Made by a program: the position numbers and the translations under genes
Shown here: piece after piece, positions 17,207 to 25,888 of the stretch
How positions within the stretch are numbered: position 1 is the first letter of the stretch
Layout of the letters: the number at the start of each line of letters is the position of its first letter
Notes under the pieces: generated by a model
The model's database searches: none
Told to the model about the DNA's origin: nothing
The model's input: the letters and a program-made list of their open reading frames with translations, nothing else
Assembly (NCBI RefSeq): GCF_039535235.1
Contig: NZ_BAAAWU010000001.1
Location: 2,542,001 to 2,606,000, forward strand
Source: Streptomyces roseoviridis
GTDB taxonomy: Bacteria > Actinomycetota > Actinomycetes > Streptomycetales > Streptomycetaceae
DNA length: 64,000 nucleotides
Direction of reading: 5' to 3'

Positions 17207-17485
17207 GTGATCCGCTTGTTCCTGGAAGCCCTCGGTTCCGCTCTGCTCGGTCTGGCCCTGGCCTGGGCCGCCGTGCACCGGCTCTCCGGCCGCCTTCCCG
17301 CACGGGGCCGGGTCCTCGCCACGGGGTCGCTCGGCGCGGTCTTCGGCGCGCTGGTGACCCACGGAGCCCTCGGCCCGGGGCACTTCCTGGCCACCGTGGC
17401 CGGCGCGGTCGCGGTGGCGGCGGTGCTGCTCTCGCTGCTGCTCCGTCCGGCCTCGCGCCGACTGCGCCGATCAGCGACGGTGTGA
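17207..17485 (+). CDS. Small hydrophobic membrane protein
   Basis: 92 aa with about three hydrophobic helices (LFLEALGSALLGLALAWAAV, then two Gly/Ala/Val-rich stretches) and a basic C-terminus (RRLRRSATV) that should face the cytoplasm. The start codon is uncertain: GTG at 17207 has only a weak GCGAGG before it. No family recognised. It lies between the DUF3107 terminator and the convergent MiaE-like gene. Confidence 0.65.
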   Translation: MIRLFLEALGSALLGLALAWAAVHRLSGRLPARGRVLATGSLGAVFGALVTHGALGPGHFLATVAGAVAVAAVLLSLLLRPASRRLRRSATV

Positions 17486-17527
17486 GGGGCCCGAGGGGCC
17501 CGAGGGCCCCCGAGGTCTCCGGCGTCG

Positions 17528-18259
17528 TTACGCGGCCAGGCCGAGCGCGGCCATCCGCTTGGTGTGCGCCTCGGTGATGCGGGAGAACATCCGGCCGACC
17601 TCCGCGAGGTCGAAGCCCGCGGCCATCCCGTCGACACCGCCGACCAGCATGGTCGACAGCGCGTCGCGCTCGGCGACCACGCGCTGCGCCTGGGACAGGG
17701 CCTCCCCCATCAGCCGGCGGGCCCACAGGGCGAGGCGCCCGCCCACGCGCGGGTCGCTGTCGATCGCCGCGCGGACCTTCTCCACGGCGAAGTTGCCGTG
17801 GCCCGTGTCGTCGAGCACGGACAGCACGAGCGCGCGGGTGTCGGAGTCGAGGCGGACCGCGACCTCCCGGTAGAAGTCACTGGCGATCGAGTCGCCCACG
17901 TACGCCTTGACCAGGCCCTCGAGCCAGTCGGACGGGGCGGTCTGGCGGTGGAAGTCGTCCAGCGCCCGGGCGAACGGCTCCATCGCCGTCGTCGGCTCGG
18001 CGTCCACGGCGGCGAGCCGGTCGCGCAGCCGCTCGAAGTGGTGGAACTCGGCGGAGGCCATCTTCGCCAGCTCCGCCTTGTCCGCGAGGGTCGGCGCCAG
18101 CTTGGCGTCCTCGGCGAGCCGCTCGAAGGCCGCGAGCTCGCCGTAGGCCAGCGCGCCGAGCAGGTCGATCACGGCGGCCCGGTACTGCGGCACGGCGGAG
18201 GCCGTGGCCCAGTCCTGGGCGGCGATACCGGTGGGTGTGGCGTTGTCAGGCGTCTCCAT
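17528..18259 (-). CDS. Ferritin-fold protein, MiaE-like (MiaE_2 type)
   Basis: 243 aa, all-helical. Paired Glu/His positions are visible: LAYGELAAFERL, then SAEFHHFERLRDRL, and later DDTGHGNFAVEKV. This is the pattern of ferritin-like di-iron proteins related to the tRNA hydroxylase MiaE. Whether it hydroxylates tRNA in Streptomyces is not established. The ATG at 18259 begins METPDNATP. It is divergent from the DEAD-box helicase; the order is one I recall from other actinobacteria. Confidence 0.8.
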   Translation of the reverse strand: METPDNATPTGIAAQDWATASAVPQYRAAVIDLLGALAYGELAAFERLAEDAKLAPTLADKAELAKMASAEFHHFERLRDRLAAVDAEPTTAMEPFARALDDFHRQTAPSDWLEGLVKAYVGDSIASDFYREVAVRLDSDTRALVLSVLDDTGHGNFAVEKVRAAIDSDPRVGGRLALWARRLMGEALSQAQRVVAERDALSTMLVGGVDGMAAGFDLAEVGRMFSRITEAHTKRMAALGLAA

Positions 18260-18647
18260 GAAGCGCACAATAGCCCGCTCCGCCGACCGCCCTCCGTGCC
18301 GGTCGGCCGGTGTGACCGTGGCCTCGTCGCGAATTCTCCCGACACACATGCGCGATTCCGGGGTACAGTGGTAATGCGCCTGCTGAGTATGCGGACATGC
18401 TTTCGCACGTTCGGACGTACTCCGTGGGCCGGTTCATGAATGAGGATGCCCGGTCGGTGGCCCGATCGGCTCCGGCCCGACAGCCCTTCCGGCGGCCCGC
18501 CGAAGGGTCCCTCAGCGGCAAGACGCTCGAGCGACGGCAGTGGTCCCGCGCCACCCGGTGGAGATCTCCCGATCCCGCCGGAGGTTCCCGGCACGGTGAG
18601 ACCCCCTTCGTTCGCCTCGCGCCGCGTCTCACAGAAGAGGCAGCACC
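18260..18647 (+). promoter_or_regulatory. 388-bp leader/promoter region of the DEAD-box helicase
   Basis: No conventional gene. Around 18360-18375 lies GGGGTACAGTGGTAATG, which contains a plausible TACAGT -10 element. If used, the helicase mRNA has a 5' leader of roughly 270 nt. Long leaders are common on cold- or RNA-regulated DEAD-box helicase mRNAs. A candidate upstream ORF (18397-18651) occupies most of it. Confidence 0.45.
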
Positions 18648-18651
18648 CTGA
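18397..18651 (+). CDS. Possible 84-codon upstream ORF overlapping the helicase start
   Basis: ATG at 18397, TGA at 18649-18651. The stop overlaps the proposed helicase CTG start (18648-18650) by two bases, a CTGA arrangement like the ATGA coupling junctions elsewhere here. Third-position G/C is visibly lower than in neighbouring genes, and the peptide is Arg/Ser/Pro rich without a domain. It may be a leader whose translation loads the helicase, or not translated at all. Confidence 0.25.
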   Translation: MLSHVRTYSVGRFMNEDARSVARSAPARQPFRRPAEGSLSGKTLERRQWSRATRWRSPDPAGGSRHGETPFVRLAPRLTEEAAP

Positions 18652-21635
18652 CTACGTTCCGAGACCTCGGGATCCTTCCCGAGACCGCCGAGGCCCTGGA
18701 AGCCGTCGGCATCGTTTCTCCCTTCCCCATCCAGGAGATGACCCTTCCGGTCGCCCTCACCGGCACCGACATCATCGGCCAGGCCAAGACCGGTACGGGC
18801 AAGACCCTCGGTTTCGGCCTCCCCCTCCTGGAGCGCGTCACCGTCCCGGCGGACGTCGAGGCCGGCCGGGCCAAGCCCGAGCAGCTGACCGACGCCCCGC
18901 AGGCGCTCGTCGTCGTCCCCACCCGCGAGCTGTGCCAGCAGGTCACCAACGACCTGCTGACCGCGGGCAAGGTGCGCAACGTCCGCGTCCTCGCCATCTA
19001 CGGCGGCCGCGCCTACGAGCCGCAGGTCGAGGCCCTGAAGAAGGGCGTCGACATCGTCGTCGGCACCCCGGGCCGCCTGCTCGACCTGGCCGGCCAGCGC
19101 AAGCTCGACCTCTCGCACGTCCGGGCCCTGGTCCTGGACGAGGCGGACGAGATGCTCGACCTCGGCTTCCTGCCCGACGTCGAGAAGATCATGGGCATGC
19201 TTCCGGCGAAGCGCCAGAGCATGCTGTTCTCGGCGACCATGCCGGGCGCCGTCATCGGCCTGGCCCGCCGCTACATGTCGCAGCCCACGCACATCCGCGC
19301 CACCTCGCCCGAGGGCGAGGGCGTCACCGTCGCCAACATCAAGCAGCACGTCTTCCGCGCGCACTCGATGGACAAGCCGGAGATGGTCTCCCGCATCCTG
19401 CAGGCCAACGGCCGCGGGCTCGCGATGATCTTCTGCCGTACGAAGCGCACGGCGGCCGACATCGCCGAGCAGCTGGAGCGCCGCGGCTTCGCCTCCGGCG
19501 CGGTCCACGGCGACCTCGGCCAGGGCGCCCGCGAGCAGGCCCTGCGCGCCTTCCGCAACGGCAAGGTCGACGTGCTCGTCTGCACCGACGTCGCCGCGCG
19601 CGGCATCGACGTCGAGGGCGTCACGCACGTCATCAACTACCAGACGCCCGAGGACGAGAAGACCTACCTGCACCGCATCGGCCGCACCGGCCGCGCGGGC
19701 GCGAGCGGTACGGCGATCACGCTGGTCGACTGGGACGACATCCCGCGCTGGCAGCTGATCAACAAGGCGCTGGAGCTGGACTTCCACGACCCGGTCGAGA
19801 CGTACTCCAGCTCCCCGCACCTGTACAGCGAGCTGGACATCCCCGAGGGCACCAAGGGCATCCTGCCGCGCGCCGAGCGGACCCGTGCGGGCCTCGACGC
19901 GGAGGAGCTCGAGGACCTGGGCGAGCCGGGCGGCCGCCGTGGCCGTGGCCCGCGCCAGGAGAAGCAGGAGCGGACCGAGGAGCGCCCGGCGCGCACCCGC
20001 ACCCCGCGCCAGCGCCGCCGCACCCGGGGTGGCGAGAGCCTCACGGACGCCGTCGAGCAGTCCACCGCCCCGGCCGCCGGCCCGGACACCGACGACGCCT
20101 CGTCGGGCCCGCGCCGCCCCCGCCGCCGTCGTACGCGCGGCACGGGCGGTACGGGTCAGGGCATCCCGGTCGCGGGCGCCCAGCCGGCCGCCGTCGAGGC
20201 ACCCGCCGCGCAGGCGCCGGTCGTCGAGACACCGACCGTCGAGGCACCGGCCGTCGAGGCACCGGCCGTCGAGGCTCCCGCCCCGGCGCCGGAGGCCCGC
20301 ACGGGCCGCACCCGCACCCGCACCCGGTCCGCCGAGGGCAGCGTCGCCGAGGCCCCCGTGGCCGAGGCCCCGGCCCCGGAGGCTCCCGCCGTGGAGGCTC
20401 CGTCCGTGGAGGCCCCCGTCGCCGAGGCCCCGGCCGCCGAGGTGGCCGCCCCCGTCGAGCCGCGTGCCCGGCGCACCCGGAAGCGGGCCGCCGAGGACCG
20501 CACCGCCCAGGCTCCCGTCGCCGCGGAGACCTCCCGGCCCGCCGAGGCGCCGGCCCCGGCCGCCGAGGCGCCGGCCCCGGCCGCCGAGGAGGCCGGACCG
20601 CGCCGCCGCCGTGGCCGCGGAGCGCGCGCGGCGGCCGCCGAGACCTCGGTCTCCGGCTCCGTCACCGTGGCCGCCCCGGTCGAGACGCCGGCTCCGCGCC
20701 GCCGTCGGGTGCGGCGTCCGGCCGAGGACACCGTGTCCTTCCAGACGGTCGAGACGGCCGCCGCCGCCCTGGCCGCCACCAGGGCCAAGGCCGGCAAGGT
20801 CCCGGCCCAGGCCGCCGAGGAGCCGAAGAAGGCCCCCGAGGCGACCACCGCGACCGCCGTCGTACCGGCGCAGGCCGCCGAGGCCGTCGTGACCGCTCCC
20901 CCGGCGCCGCGTCAGCGTCGCCGCGTGACGCGTCCGGTGACGACCACGTCCGAGACCGTCGAGGCCCCGAAGGAGCCGGAGGCCCCGGCCGCCGCTCCCG
21001 TCGAGGAGCCGAAGCCGGCCCGCCGGCGGGCGACCCGCCGGGTGTCCAGCCCGGTCACGTCGACCCCGGCCGCCGAGGCCGTGGTGATCGTCGAGGCCGC
21101 GCCGGTCGAGACGCCCGCCGAGAAGCCGAAGAAGGCCGCGCCGGTCGAGACGCCCGCCGAGGAGCCGAAGAAGGCCGCGCCGCGCAAGCGGACCGCCAAG
21201 AAGGCCGTCACCGAGCCGGTCGCCGAGACCGCCGAGGAGACCGCCGCCGAGGCCGCGCCGAAGGCCCCGCGCAAGCGGGCCGCCAGGAAGACCGTGGTCG
21301 CCGAGGCGCCGGACGCGGGCACGGCGCAGGTTCCGGCCGAGGCCGAGGAGCCGAAGAAGGCCGCGCCGCGCAAGCGGACCGCCAAGAAGGCCGTCACCGA
21401 GCCGGTCGCCGAGACCGCCGCCGAGGCCGCGCCGAAGGCCCCGCGCAAGCGGGCCGCCAAGAAGGCCGTGGTCGCCGAGGCGCCGGAGGCGTCGGAGCCG
21501 AAGACGACGACCCGTCGGCGTACGACGAAGAAGGCCGTCGCGGAGACGGCCGAGGCGCCCGAGGCCCCGAAGGCCCCGCGCAAGCGCGCCGCCAAGAAGG
21601 CCGCCGCCCAGCCGGAGGCTCCGGCCCAGGCGTAG
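18648..21635 (+). CDS. DEAD-box ATP-dependent RNA helicase with long repetitive C-terminal tail
   Basis: 995 aa from a proposed CTG start. The helicase core occupies ~1-420: Q motif FRDLGILPETAEALE...FPIQE, Walker A AKTGTGKT (~46-53), PTRELC, TPGR, DEAD at 164-167, SAT and HRIGRTGRAG (His342). The remaining ~575 residues are Ala/Pro/Glu and Lys/Arg low complexity, with VEAPA-type units, RRRRTRG-like basic clusters and KRAAKKA-type histone-H1-like repeats, probably an RNA/DNA-binding tail. The first in-frame ATG (18738) lies after the Q motif and would remove conserved sequence. The CTG at 18648 has GAAGAGG seven bases upstream, so I start there. Role: RNA remodelling, ribosome assembly or mRNA decay. 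Confidence 0.92.
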   Translation: MTTFRDLGILPETAEALEAVGIVSPFPIQEMTLPVALTGTDIIGQAKTGTGKTLGFGLPLLERVTVPADVEAGRAKPEQLTDAPQALVVVPTRELCQQVTNDLLTAGKVRNVRVLAIYGGRAYEPQVEALKKGVDIVVGTPGRLLDLAGQRKLDLSHVRALVLDEADEMLDLGFLPDVEKIMGMLPAKRQSMLFSATMPGAVIGLARRYMSQPTHIRATSPEGEGVTVANIKQHVFRAHSMDKPEMVSRILQANGRGLAMIFCRTKRTAADIAEQLERRGFASGAVHGDLGQGAREQALRAFRNGKVDVLVCTDVAARGIDVEGVTHVINYQTPEDEKTYLHRIGRTGRAGASGTAITLVDWDDIPRWQLINKALELDFHDPVETYSSSPHLYSELDIPEGTKGILPRAERTRAGLDAEELEDLGEPGGRRGRGPRQEKQERTEERPARTRTPRQRRRTRGGESLTDAVEQSTAPAAGPDTDDASSGPRRPRRRRTRGTGGTGQGIPVAGAQPAAVEAPAAQAPVVETPTVEAPAVEAPAVEAPAPAPEARTGRTRTRTRSAEGSVAEAPVAEAPAPEAPAVEAPSVEAPVAEAPAAEVAAPVEPRARRTRKRAAEDRTAQAPVAAETSRPAEAPAPAAEAPAPAAEEAGPRRRRGRGARAAAAETSVSGSVTVAAPVETPAPRRRRVRRPAEDTVSFQTVETAAAALAATRAKAGKVPAQAAEEPKKAPEATTATAVVPAQAAEAVVTAPPAPRQRRRVTRPVTTTSETVEAPKEPEAPAAAPVEEPKPARRRATRRVSSPVTSTPAAEAVVIVEAAPVETPAEKPKKAAPVETPAEEPKKAAPRKRTAKKAVTEPVAETAEETAAEAAPKAPRKRAARKTVVAEAPDAGTAQVPAEAEEPKKAAPRKRTAKKAVTEPVAETAAEAAPKAPRKRAAKKAVVAEAPEASEPKTTTRRRTTKKAVAETAEAPEAPKAPRKRAAKKAAAQPEAPAQA
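21156..21420 (+). repeat. Duplicated 79-bp segments inside the helicase tail
   Basis: The segment at 21156-21234 recurs identically at 21342-21420 (186 bp apart), encoding an EEPKKAAPRKRTAKKA unit. Flanking bases (APKAPRKRAA[RK]KA) are also nearly repeated. Identical DNA, not only protein, points to recent duplication and likely copy-number instability between strains. Confidence 0.85.
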
Positions 21636-21646
21636 GCACCGAGCGA

Positions 21647-21688
21647 CACCGTGGCCCGGCCCCTCTTCTGAGGGGCCGGGCCACGGTG
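21647..21688 (+). terminator. Strong hairpin terminator after the helicase
   Basis: 19-bp perfect arms 21647-21665 and 21670-21688 (CACCGTGGCCCGGCCCCTC and its complement) around a TTCT loop, 11 bp after the stop codon. Confidence 0.9.
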
Positions 21689-21815
21689 CGTCGTACCCCC
21701 GGCGGGGCGCCGGCTCGCGCGCCGGTGGCCGCCGCGCCCGGAGCGCGTCGCGCCCCCTCCCCCGCACCGCACCGCGCCCGCGGGCGGTACCGGCGGATCC
21801 GGTTACAGTCCCTGT

Positions 21816-22772
21816 ATGAGCAAGCCCCGGTCCCTGGCGTTGCCGCCGCGCACCCGTGCCCATCGGCTCGTCACCGCGCGGGGCGGGTTCGCCGTCCTGG
21901 ACACCGCAGCCGCCACGGTGGTGCCGCGCGGCACCGCGCTGCTGCTGCCGGGGTACACGGGCAGCAAGGAGGACTTCCTGGCCCTGCTCGGTCCGCTGGG
22001 CGAGGCGGGGTACCGGGCGGTCGCCGTGGACGGGCGCGGGCAGCACGAGACTCCCGGGCCGCGCGGCCGGGCCGCCTACCGGCGCAAGGCGCTCGCGCTC
22101 GACGTGGTCGCGCAGGCGGCGGCGCTGGGCGACGGGCCGGTGCATCTGCTGGGCCACTCGTTCGGCGGCCTGGTGGCCCGCGCGGCGGCCGAGCTCGCGC
22201 CGGACGCCTTCGCCTCGCTGACCCTGCTGTCCTCCGGCCCGGGGCGGGTCGCCCGGCCGCAGCGGGTGCGGGTGCGGGCCCTGCGGGGCGCGCTCGCGCT
22301 GCTGCCGAAGGAGCGGGTGTGGCGGGCGACCCGCTGGCTGGACAGCCGGGGCGAGCAGCCGGGCCCGGCGGATCCGGACGAGATCGTGGCGTTCCTGCGG
22401 CGGCGGTGGATGGCCACCCGGATCGCCCAGTTGTCGGGCGCGGGGCGGCTGCTCCTGGGCGATCCGGACGGCACGGCAGCCCTGGTCGCGCTGGCCGGGC
22501 TCGGGATGCCGCTGCACATCGCGTACGGCGACGAGGAGATGGTCTGGCCGACGGCGGCGCTGGCGGCGGCGGCCGCCCGTACCGGCGCACACCACACGGT
22601 GGTGGTGGGCGCCGGTCACTCCCCCAATGTGTCGCACCCCCAGGAGCTGGCCGCCCGGCTCACCGCGTTCTGGGACCTGGCGGCACAGGTCAGTACTGCG
22701 CCCGCAGGTGCTGCCAGAAGCCGTCCCGCAGCGCCCGGCGCAGCGGGGGGTGACCGCGCAGGGACCGGCTGA
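21816..22772 (+). CDS. Alpha/beta-fold hydrolase
   Basis: 318 aa: LLLPGYTGSKEDF (oxyanion region), VAVDGRGQHET, nucleophile Ser in LLGHSFGGLVA, an acid residue in IAYGDEEMVW and the His in VGAGHSPNV. No export signal, so cytoplasmic. Substrate unknown. The 3' end overlaps the end of the convergent NYN-domain gene by 83 bp; the overlapping C-terminal ~27 residues are Ala/Gly/Arg-rich and may be dispensable. Confidence 0.86.
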   Translation: MSKPRSLALPPRTRAHRLVTARGGFAVLDTAAATVVPRGTALLLPGYTGSKEDFLALLGPLGEAGYRAVAVDGRGQHETPGPRGRAAYRRKALALDVVAQAAALGDGPVHLLGHSFGGLVARAAAELAPDAFASLTLLSSGPGRVARPQRVRVRALRGALALLPKERVWRATRWLDSRGEQPGPADPDEIVAFLRRRWMATRIAQLSGAGRLLLGDPDGTAALVALAGLGMPLHIAYGDEEMVWPTAALAAAAARTGAHHTVVVGAGHSPNVSHPQELAARLTAFWDLAAQVSTAPAGAARSRPAAPGAAGGDRAGTG

Positions 22773-23607
22773 GGAGCCGTTCCGCCTCGACGAGGAGGTC
22801 CTGGTCGAAGGAGCCCGGCAGATAGGGGTCGCCGGGGAGGAGTTCGGCGAGCCGGTCGCGGCCGCGTTCGGCGAGCCAGGCGGCGGCGATCTGCGCGCCG
22901 ACGAAACGGACCTCGTCGCGCGAGGGCGGGGGCTCGCCCTCGTTCTCGTACAGGGTGACGGGCTTGCGGGTCACGTACGGGCGGCAGAAGTCGAGGTCGA
23001 AGACGCGCCGGCTGTCGACCTCCCAGAGCAGCGGCTCGGCCTGGTTGCTCCCCTCGGCGGCCTCGATGCCCCACAGGTGGACGCGGGCCCCGTAGCCCTG
23101 GGCCGCCTCGACGGCGGAGACGAGGTCCTCGTCGCCGCCGACGAGGGCGGCGTCGCTGATGGCGCGGTGCCGGGCGAGGGACTCCAGGTCGCTGCGGATG
23201 AGGGAGTCGACGCCCTTCTGCTGGTTGTTGGCGTTGAGGTTGCCGAGGCGGACCTTGACGTCGGGCAGTTCGGCGACCGCCTGCTGTTCGGCGGTGTGGA
23301 TGCGGCGCCGGGCTCCGTCGTACCAGTAGACGCGCAGCAGCCGGCTGTCGGCGAAGATCGTGCGCGCGGTGTCGATGAAGGCGTCGATGAGGCCCTCGGC
23401 GTCGAGGTCGAAGTTGCGGCGGTCCTCGGTGCCCGCGACCAGCAATCCGGCCGAAGCATAGACGTAACCCGCGTCGACGAAGATGGCGTGGGTGGACGGG
23501 GTCTTGGCCACCTCGGCCAGCATCCGTTGCAGGAGCTCATTGGTGCGCTCCAGGCGGGCCAGGATCTCTCCCTGGCCGTCGTTCCCTACCGGCGGGTAGT
23601 TAGTCAT
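22690..23607 (-). CDS. NYN-domain (PIN-like nuclease family) protein
   Basis: 305 aa. The NYN/LabA-type domain spans ~30-190, with acidic residues expected for metal-dependent RNA cleavage: AIFVDAGYVYAS (first Asp), KGVDSLIRSDLESLA, and ALVGGDEDLVSAVE. The C-terminal third has an additional helical region. Start at ATG 23607, preceded by an AAGGAAA ribosome binding site in an unusually A/T-rich patch (CCAAAAAATTTCC) that may contain the promoter. Likely an RNase acting in RNA turnover; target unknown. It overlaps the convergent hydrolase gene at its 3' end and is divergent from the small 50-aa gene. Confidence 0.85.
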   Translation of the reverse strand: MTNYPPVGNDGQGEILARLERTNELLQRMLAEVAKTPSTHAIFVDAGYVYASAGLLVAGTEDRRNFDLDAEGLIDAFIDTARTIFADSRLLRVYWYDGARRRIHTAEQQAVAELPDVKVRLGNLNANNQQKGVDSLIRSDLESLARHRAISDAALVGGDEDLVSAVEAAQGYGARVHLWGIEAAEGSNQAEPLLWEVDSRRVFDLDFCRPYVTRKPVTLYENEGEPPPSRDEVRFVGAQIAAAWLAERGRDRLAELLPGDPYLPGSFDQDLLVEAERLLSRSLRGHPPLRRALRDGFWQHLRAQY

Positions 23608-23715
23608 CCAAAAAATTTCCTTAGCGTAGGGAATGTTTGCAGGCTGCATCCCGTTGAACCCGTACGTCACGCAGTTCTCCACCAGGAGGATCAACTCAGA
23701 CGAAGGGAGAAGCCC

Positions 23716-23868
23716 ATGCGCTTCGAAATTCTGCGACTCGACGACATCGACGGTACGCCCGTCGACCGGACCGTCGTGGACGCCGCCTCCGTCAACGGGA
23801 TCGTGCAGCAGGCCGCTTCGATCGGCCAGCGCATCTGGATCCGTCCGGCCGACAGCACGGCCTCGTAA
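23716..23868 (+). CDS. Small protein (50 aa), probably conserved in Streptomyces
   Basis: Starts ATG 23716 with GAAGGGAG nine bases upstream. Sequence begins MRFEILRLDDIDG and ends IRPADSTAS; composition is balanced with an amphipathic middle (VVDAASVNGIVQQAASIG). Codon use is typical of the genome. I recall similar short Streptomyces proteins without assigned function. A hairpin follows. Confidence 0.72.
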   Translation: MRFEILRLDDIDGTPVDRTVVDAASVNGIVQQAASIGQRIWIRPADSTAS

Positions 23869-23898
23869 CGCCGCGCCGGTACCGCACACAGACACACC

Positions 23899-23944
23899 GC
23901 GCCCCCGCATGGACTCCGCAGCAGCGGAATCCGTACGGGGGCGC
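23899..23944. terminator. Hairpin terminator between the 50-aa gene and marC
   Basis: Outer arms GCGCCCCC (23899-23906) and GGGGGCGC (23937-23944) enclose an inner TCCGC/GCGGA stem. Located between convergent genes. Confidence 0.7.
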
Positions 23945-23970
23945 AGTGGCAGGTGCGGGAGCCCGGCCGC

Positions 23971-24576
23971 TCAGGAGCCCTGGATCACCTGGGTCACGCC
24001 GTTGATGATCTGCTGCACGGCGATGGCGGAGAGCATCATGCCGGCGAGGCGCGTCACCAGGACGACACCGCCGTCCTTGATGACCCGGATGATCACCAGC
24101 GAGTAGCGCATGGTCAGCCACAGCACCACGTGCATGGCGGCGATGGCCGTCCACACGGACACCTGCGAGGCGACGCTGTCGGCGTGCTGCACGGCGAGGA
24201 TGACGGACACGATGGCGCCGGGGCCGGCGAGCAGCGGCATGCCCAGCGGTACGAGGGCGACGTTGACGTCCTTGGTCTGCTTGGGCTCGTCGGTCTTGCC
24301 GGTGAGCAGGTCGAGCGCGATGAGCAGCAGGAGCAGACCGCCCGCGATCATCAGGGCGGGCACGGAGACGTGCAGATAGGCCAGGATCTGCTGGCCCAGG
24401 ATGCCGAAGACGGTGATGACACCGAAGGCCACCGCGACGGCCTGCCAGGCCATGCGGCGCTGCACCTTGGCGGCGCGGCCGGAGGTGAGGGCCAGGAAGA
24501 TCGGGGTGATCCCGGGGGGATCCATGATCACGAAGAGCGTCAGGAACAGCGAGCCGAAGACGGCGACGTCGAACAC
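23971..24576 (-). CDS. MarC-family integral membrane protein
   Basis: 201 aa, six predicted helices. MDPPGITPIFLALT near the N-terminus, and PLGMPLLAGPGAIVSVI in the second half, are signatures of the MarC/UPF0056 family, a repeated 3+3 helix arrangement. The family was once linked to multiple antibiotic resistance in E. coli, but that role was not confirmed, so the transported solute is unknown. Start is a GTG at 24576 with GCAAGG upstream. Confidence 0.92.
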   Translation of the reverse strand: MFDVAVFGSLFLTLFVIMDPPGITPIFLALTSGRAAKVQRRMAWQAVAVAFGVITVFGILGQQILAYLHVSVPALMIAGGLLLLLIALDLLTGKTDEPKQTKDVNVALVPLGMPLLAGPGAIVSVILAVQHADSVASQVSVWTAIAAMHVVLWLTMRYSLVIIRVIKDGGVVLVTRLAGMMLSAIAVQQIINGVTQVIQGS

Positions 24577-24903
24577 GGTGAAGAGCCTTGCGGGAAGGGG
24601 GTGTACAAGAACATCCGGAACTGGGGATTCCGGAGCAAGGGCAAGATGCAGCCCGGCAGGAGGAAGGACGCGCCGATCACGAGCACGTGGTCGGACACGG
24701 ACAGGACCGGTCTCGGCGGCGCGGGCACCGACCGCTCGCGGTCAACCCGAGGGATCACCCGAACGGTCACCCGGGGGCGGCCGAGGAGTCACCCGGCGGG
24801 ATTCCCCCGAGGGGCCCCGCGGAGCGGCGCCCGAGACGGACGGTCCCGGCGGCGGATCGGGTGCGGCCTGCGGCCTGCGCCGCGCCGGAGGACCGGCGCC
24901 CGG
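24577..24903. other. 327-bp intergenic stretch between marC and the PHP gene
   Basis: No supported gene. It should contain the marC promoter on the minus strand. A minus-strand frame at 24540-24770 overlaps the marC start and includes a hydrophobic patch (VLVIGASFLLPGCILPLL), but it has several TTG codons and no conserved look. A CCGGAACTGGGGATTCCGG near-palindrome lies around 24615-24633. Confidence 0.6.
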
Positions 24904-25764
24904 CTAGACGCGTCCGCCGGCGCCCGGCACCGGGAAGGCGCCCGTGGCACGGCGGGTGATCTCGCCGAAGATCTCGGGGTCGGTGGTGAAGTCGCCGAGG
25001 CCGCAGGTCTTGCGGCTGCCGTGGTAGTCGCTGGAGCCGGTGGCCAGCAGCCCCAGCTCCTTCGCCAGACCGCGCAGCCGCGCGCGGGTCGGCTCGTCGT
25101 GGTCCATGTGGTCGACCTCGATGCCGTCCAGACCGGCCTCGGCCAGGCGGGCTATCGCGGACTCCGGCACGCACTCGCCCCGCTTGACGGCCAGCGGGTG
25201 GGCGAAGACGGTGACCCCGCCGGCGGCCTTGACCAGGCGGATCGCGTCCACCGGGTCCAGCTCGTGCTTCGCCACGTGGGCGCGGCCGCCGTCGGCGAGC
25301 CACTCGGCCGTGAAGGCACCGGACACGTCCGGCACGACACCCAGCTCGACGAGGGCCTCGGCGACGTGCGGGCGGCCCACGGAGCCGTCGCCGGCGATCC
25401 GGGCGACCTGCTCCCAGGTGACGGGGACGCCGAGCGCCTGGAGCTTTTCGACCATGGCGCGCGCCCGCGGCACCCGGTCGTCCCTGACCAGTTCGCGCTC
25501 GGCGAGGAGGGCGGGCTCCTCGGGGTCGAAGAGGTACGCCAGCATGTGCAGGCTCACGCCGTCCAGGCGGCAGGACAGCTCGGCTCCCGGGACCAGGGTC
25601 AGTCCCTCGGGCAGGGCCGCGACCGCCTCGGCGTGTCCGCGCGTGGTGTCGTGGTCGGTCAGCGCGACCACGTCGAGCCCGGCGGCGGCGGCCTTGCGCA
25701 CCAGCTCGGCCGGGGTGTCCGTGCCGTCCGACGCCGTGGAGTGGGTGTGCAGATCGATGCGCAC
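24904..25764 (-). CDS. PHP-domain phosphoesterase
   Basis: 286 aa. Metal-binding motifs of the PHP family are present: IDLHTHSTASDGT near the N-terminus, ALTDHDTTRGHAE, GAELSCR, FAHPL, EVDHMDHDE and GSSDYHGSRK at the end. Stand-alone PHP proteins of this type include trpH/RNase AM-like 5'-3' exonucleases and nucleotide phosphatases. Cytoplasmic. The start overlaps no neighbour. Downstream of the frameshifted zinc-ribbon gene on the same strand by 124 bp. Confidence 0.9.
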   Translation of the reverse strand: MRIDLHTHSTASDGTDTPAELVRKAAAAGLDVVALTDHDTTRGHAEAVAALPEGLTLVPGAELSCRLDGVSLHMLAYLFDPEEPALLAERELVRDDRVPRARAMVEKLQALGVPVTWEQVARIAGDGSVGRPHVAEALVELGVVPDVSGAFTAEWLADGGRAHVAKHELDPVDAIRLVKAAGGVTVFAHPLAVKRGECVPESAIARLAEAGLDGIEVDHMDHDEPTRARLRGLAKELGLLATGSSDYHGSRKTCGLGDFTTDPEIFGEITRRATGAFPVPGAGGRV

Positions 25765-25888
25765 GACGCGGGGCTCCAGGGTACGGGGGCGGACGATGGG
25801 GACGCTCCAGCATAACGGGCGAATCGAACACGCCCGTACGGTTCCGGTGAACCCGTCGCCCCTTACCCCCGCCCCTGGGCCCGGGGCC

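Noticed and set aside
18246..22637. 1463-codon minus-strand frame opposite the helicase
   Set aside because: Arises from the repetitive GC-rich helicase tail; no domain, and it crosses several real genes.
24540..24770. 76-codon minus-strand frame with a hydrophobic patch before marC
   Set aside because: Several TTG codons, overlap with the marC start and no recognisable similarity; insufficient to call a gene.
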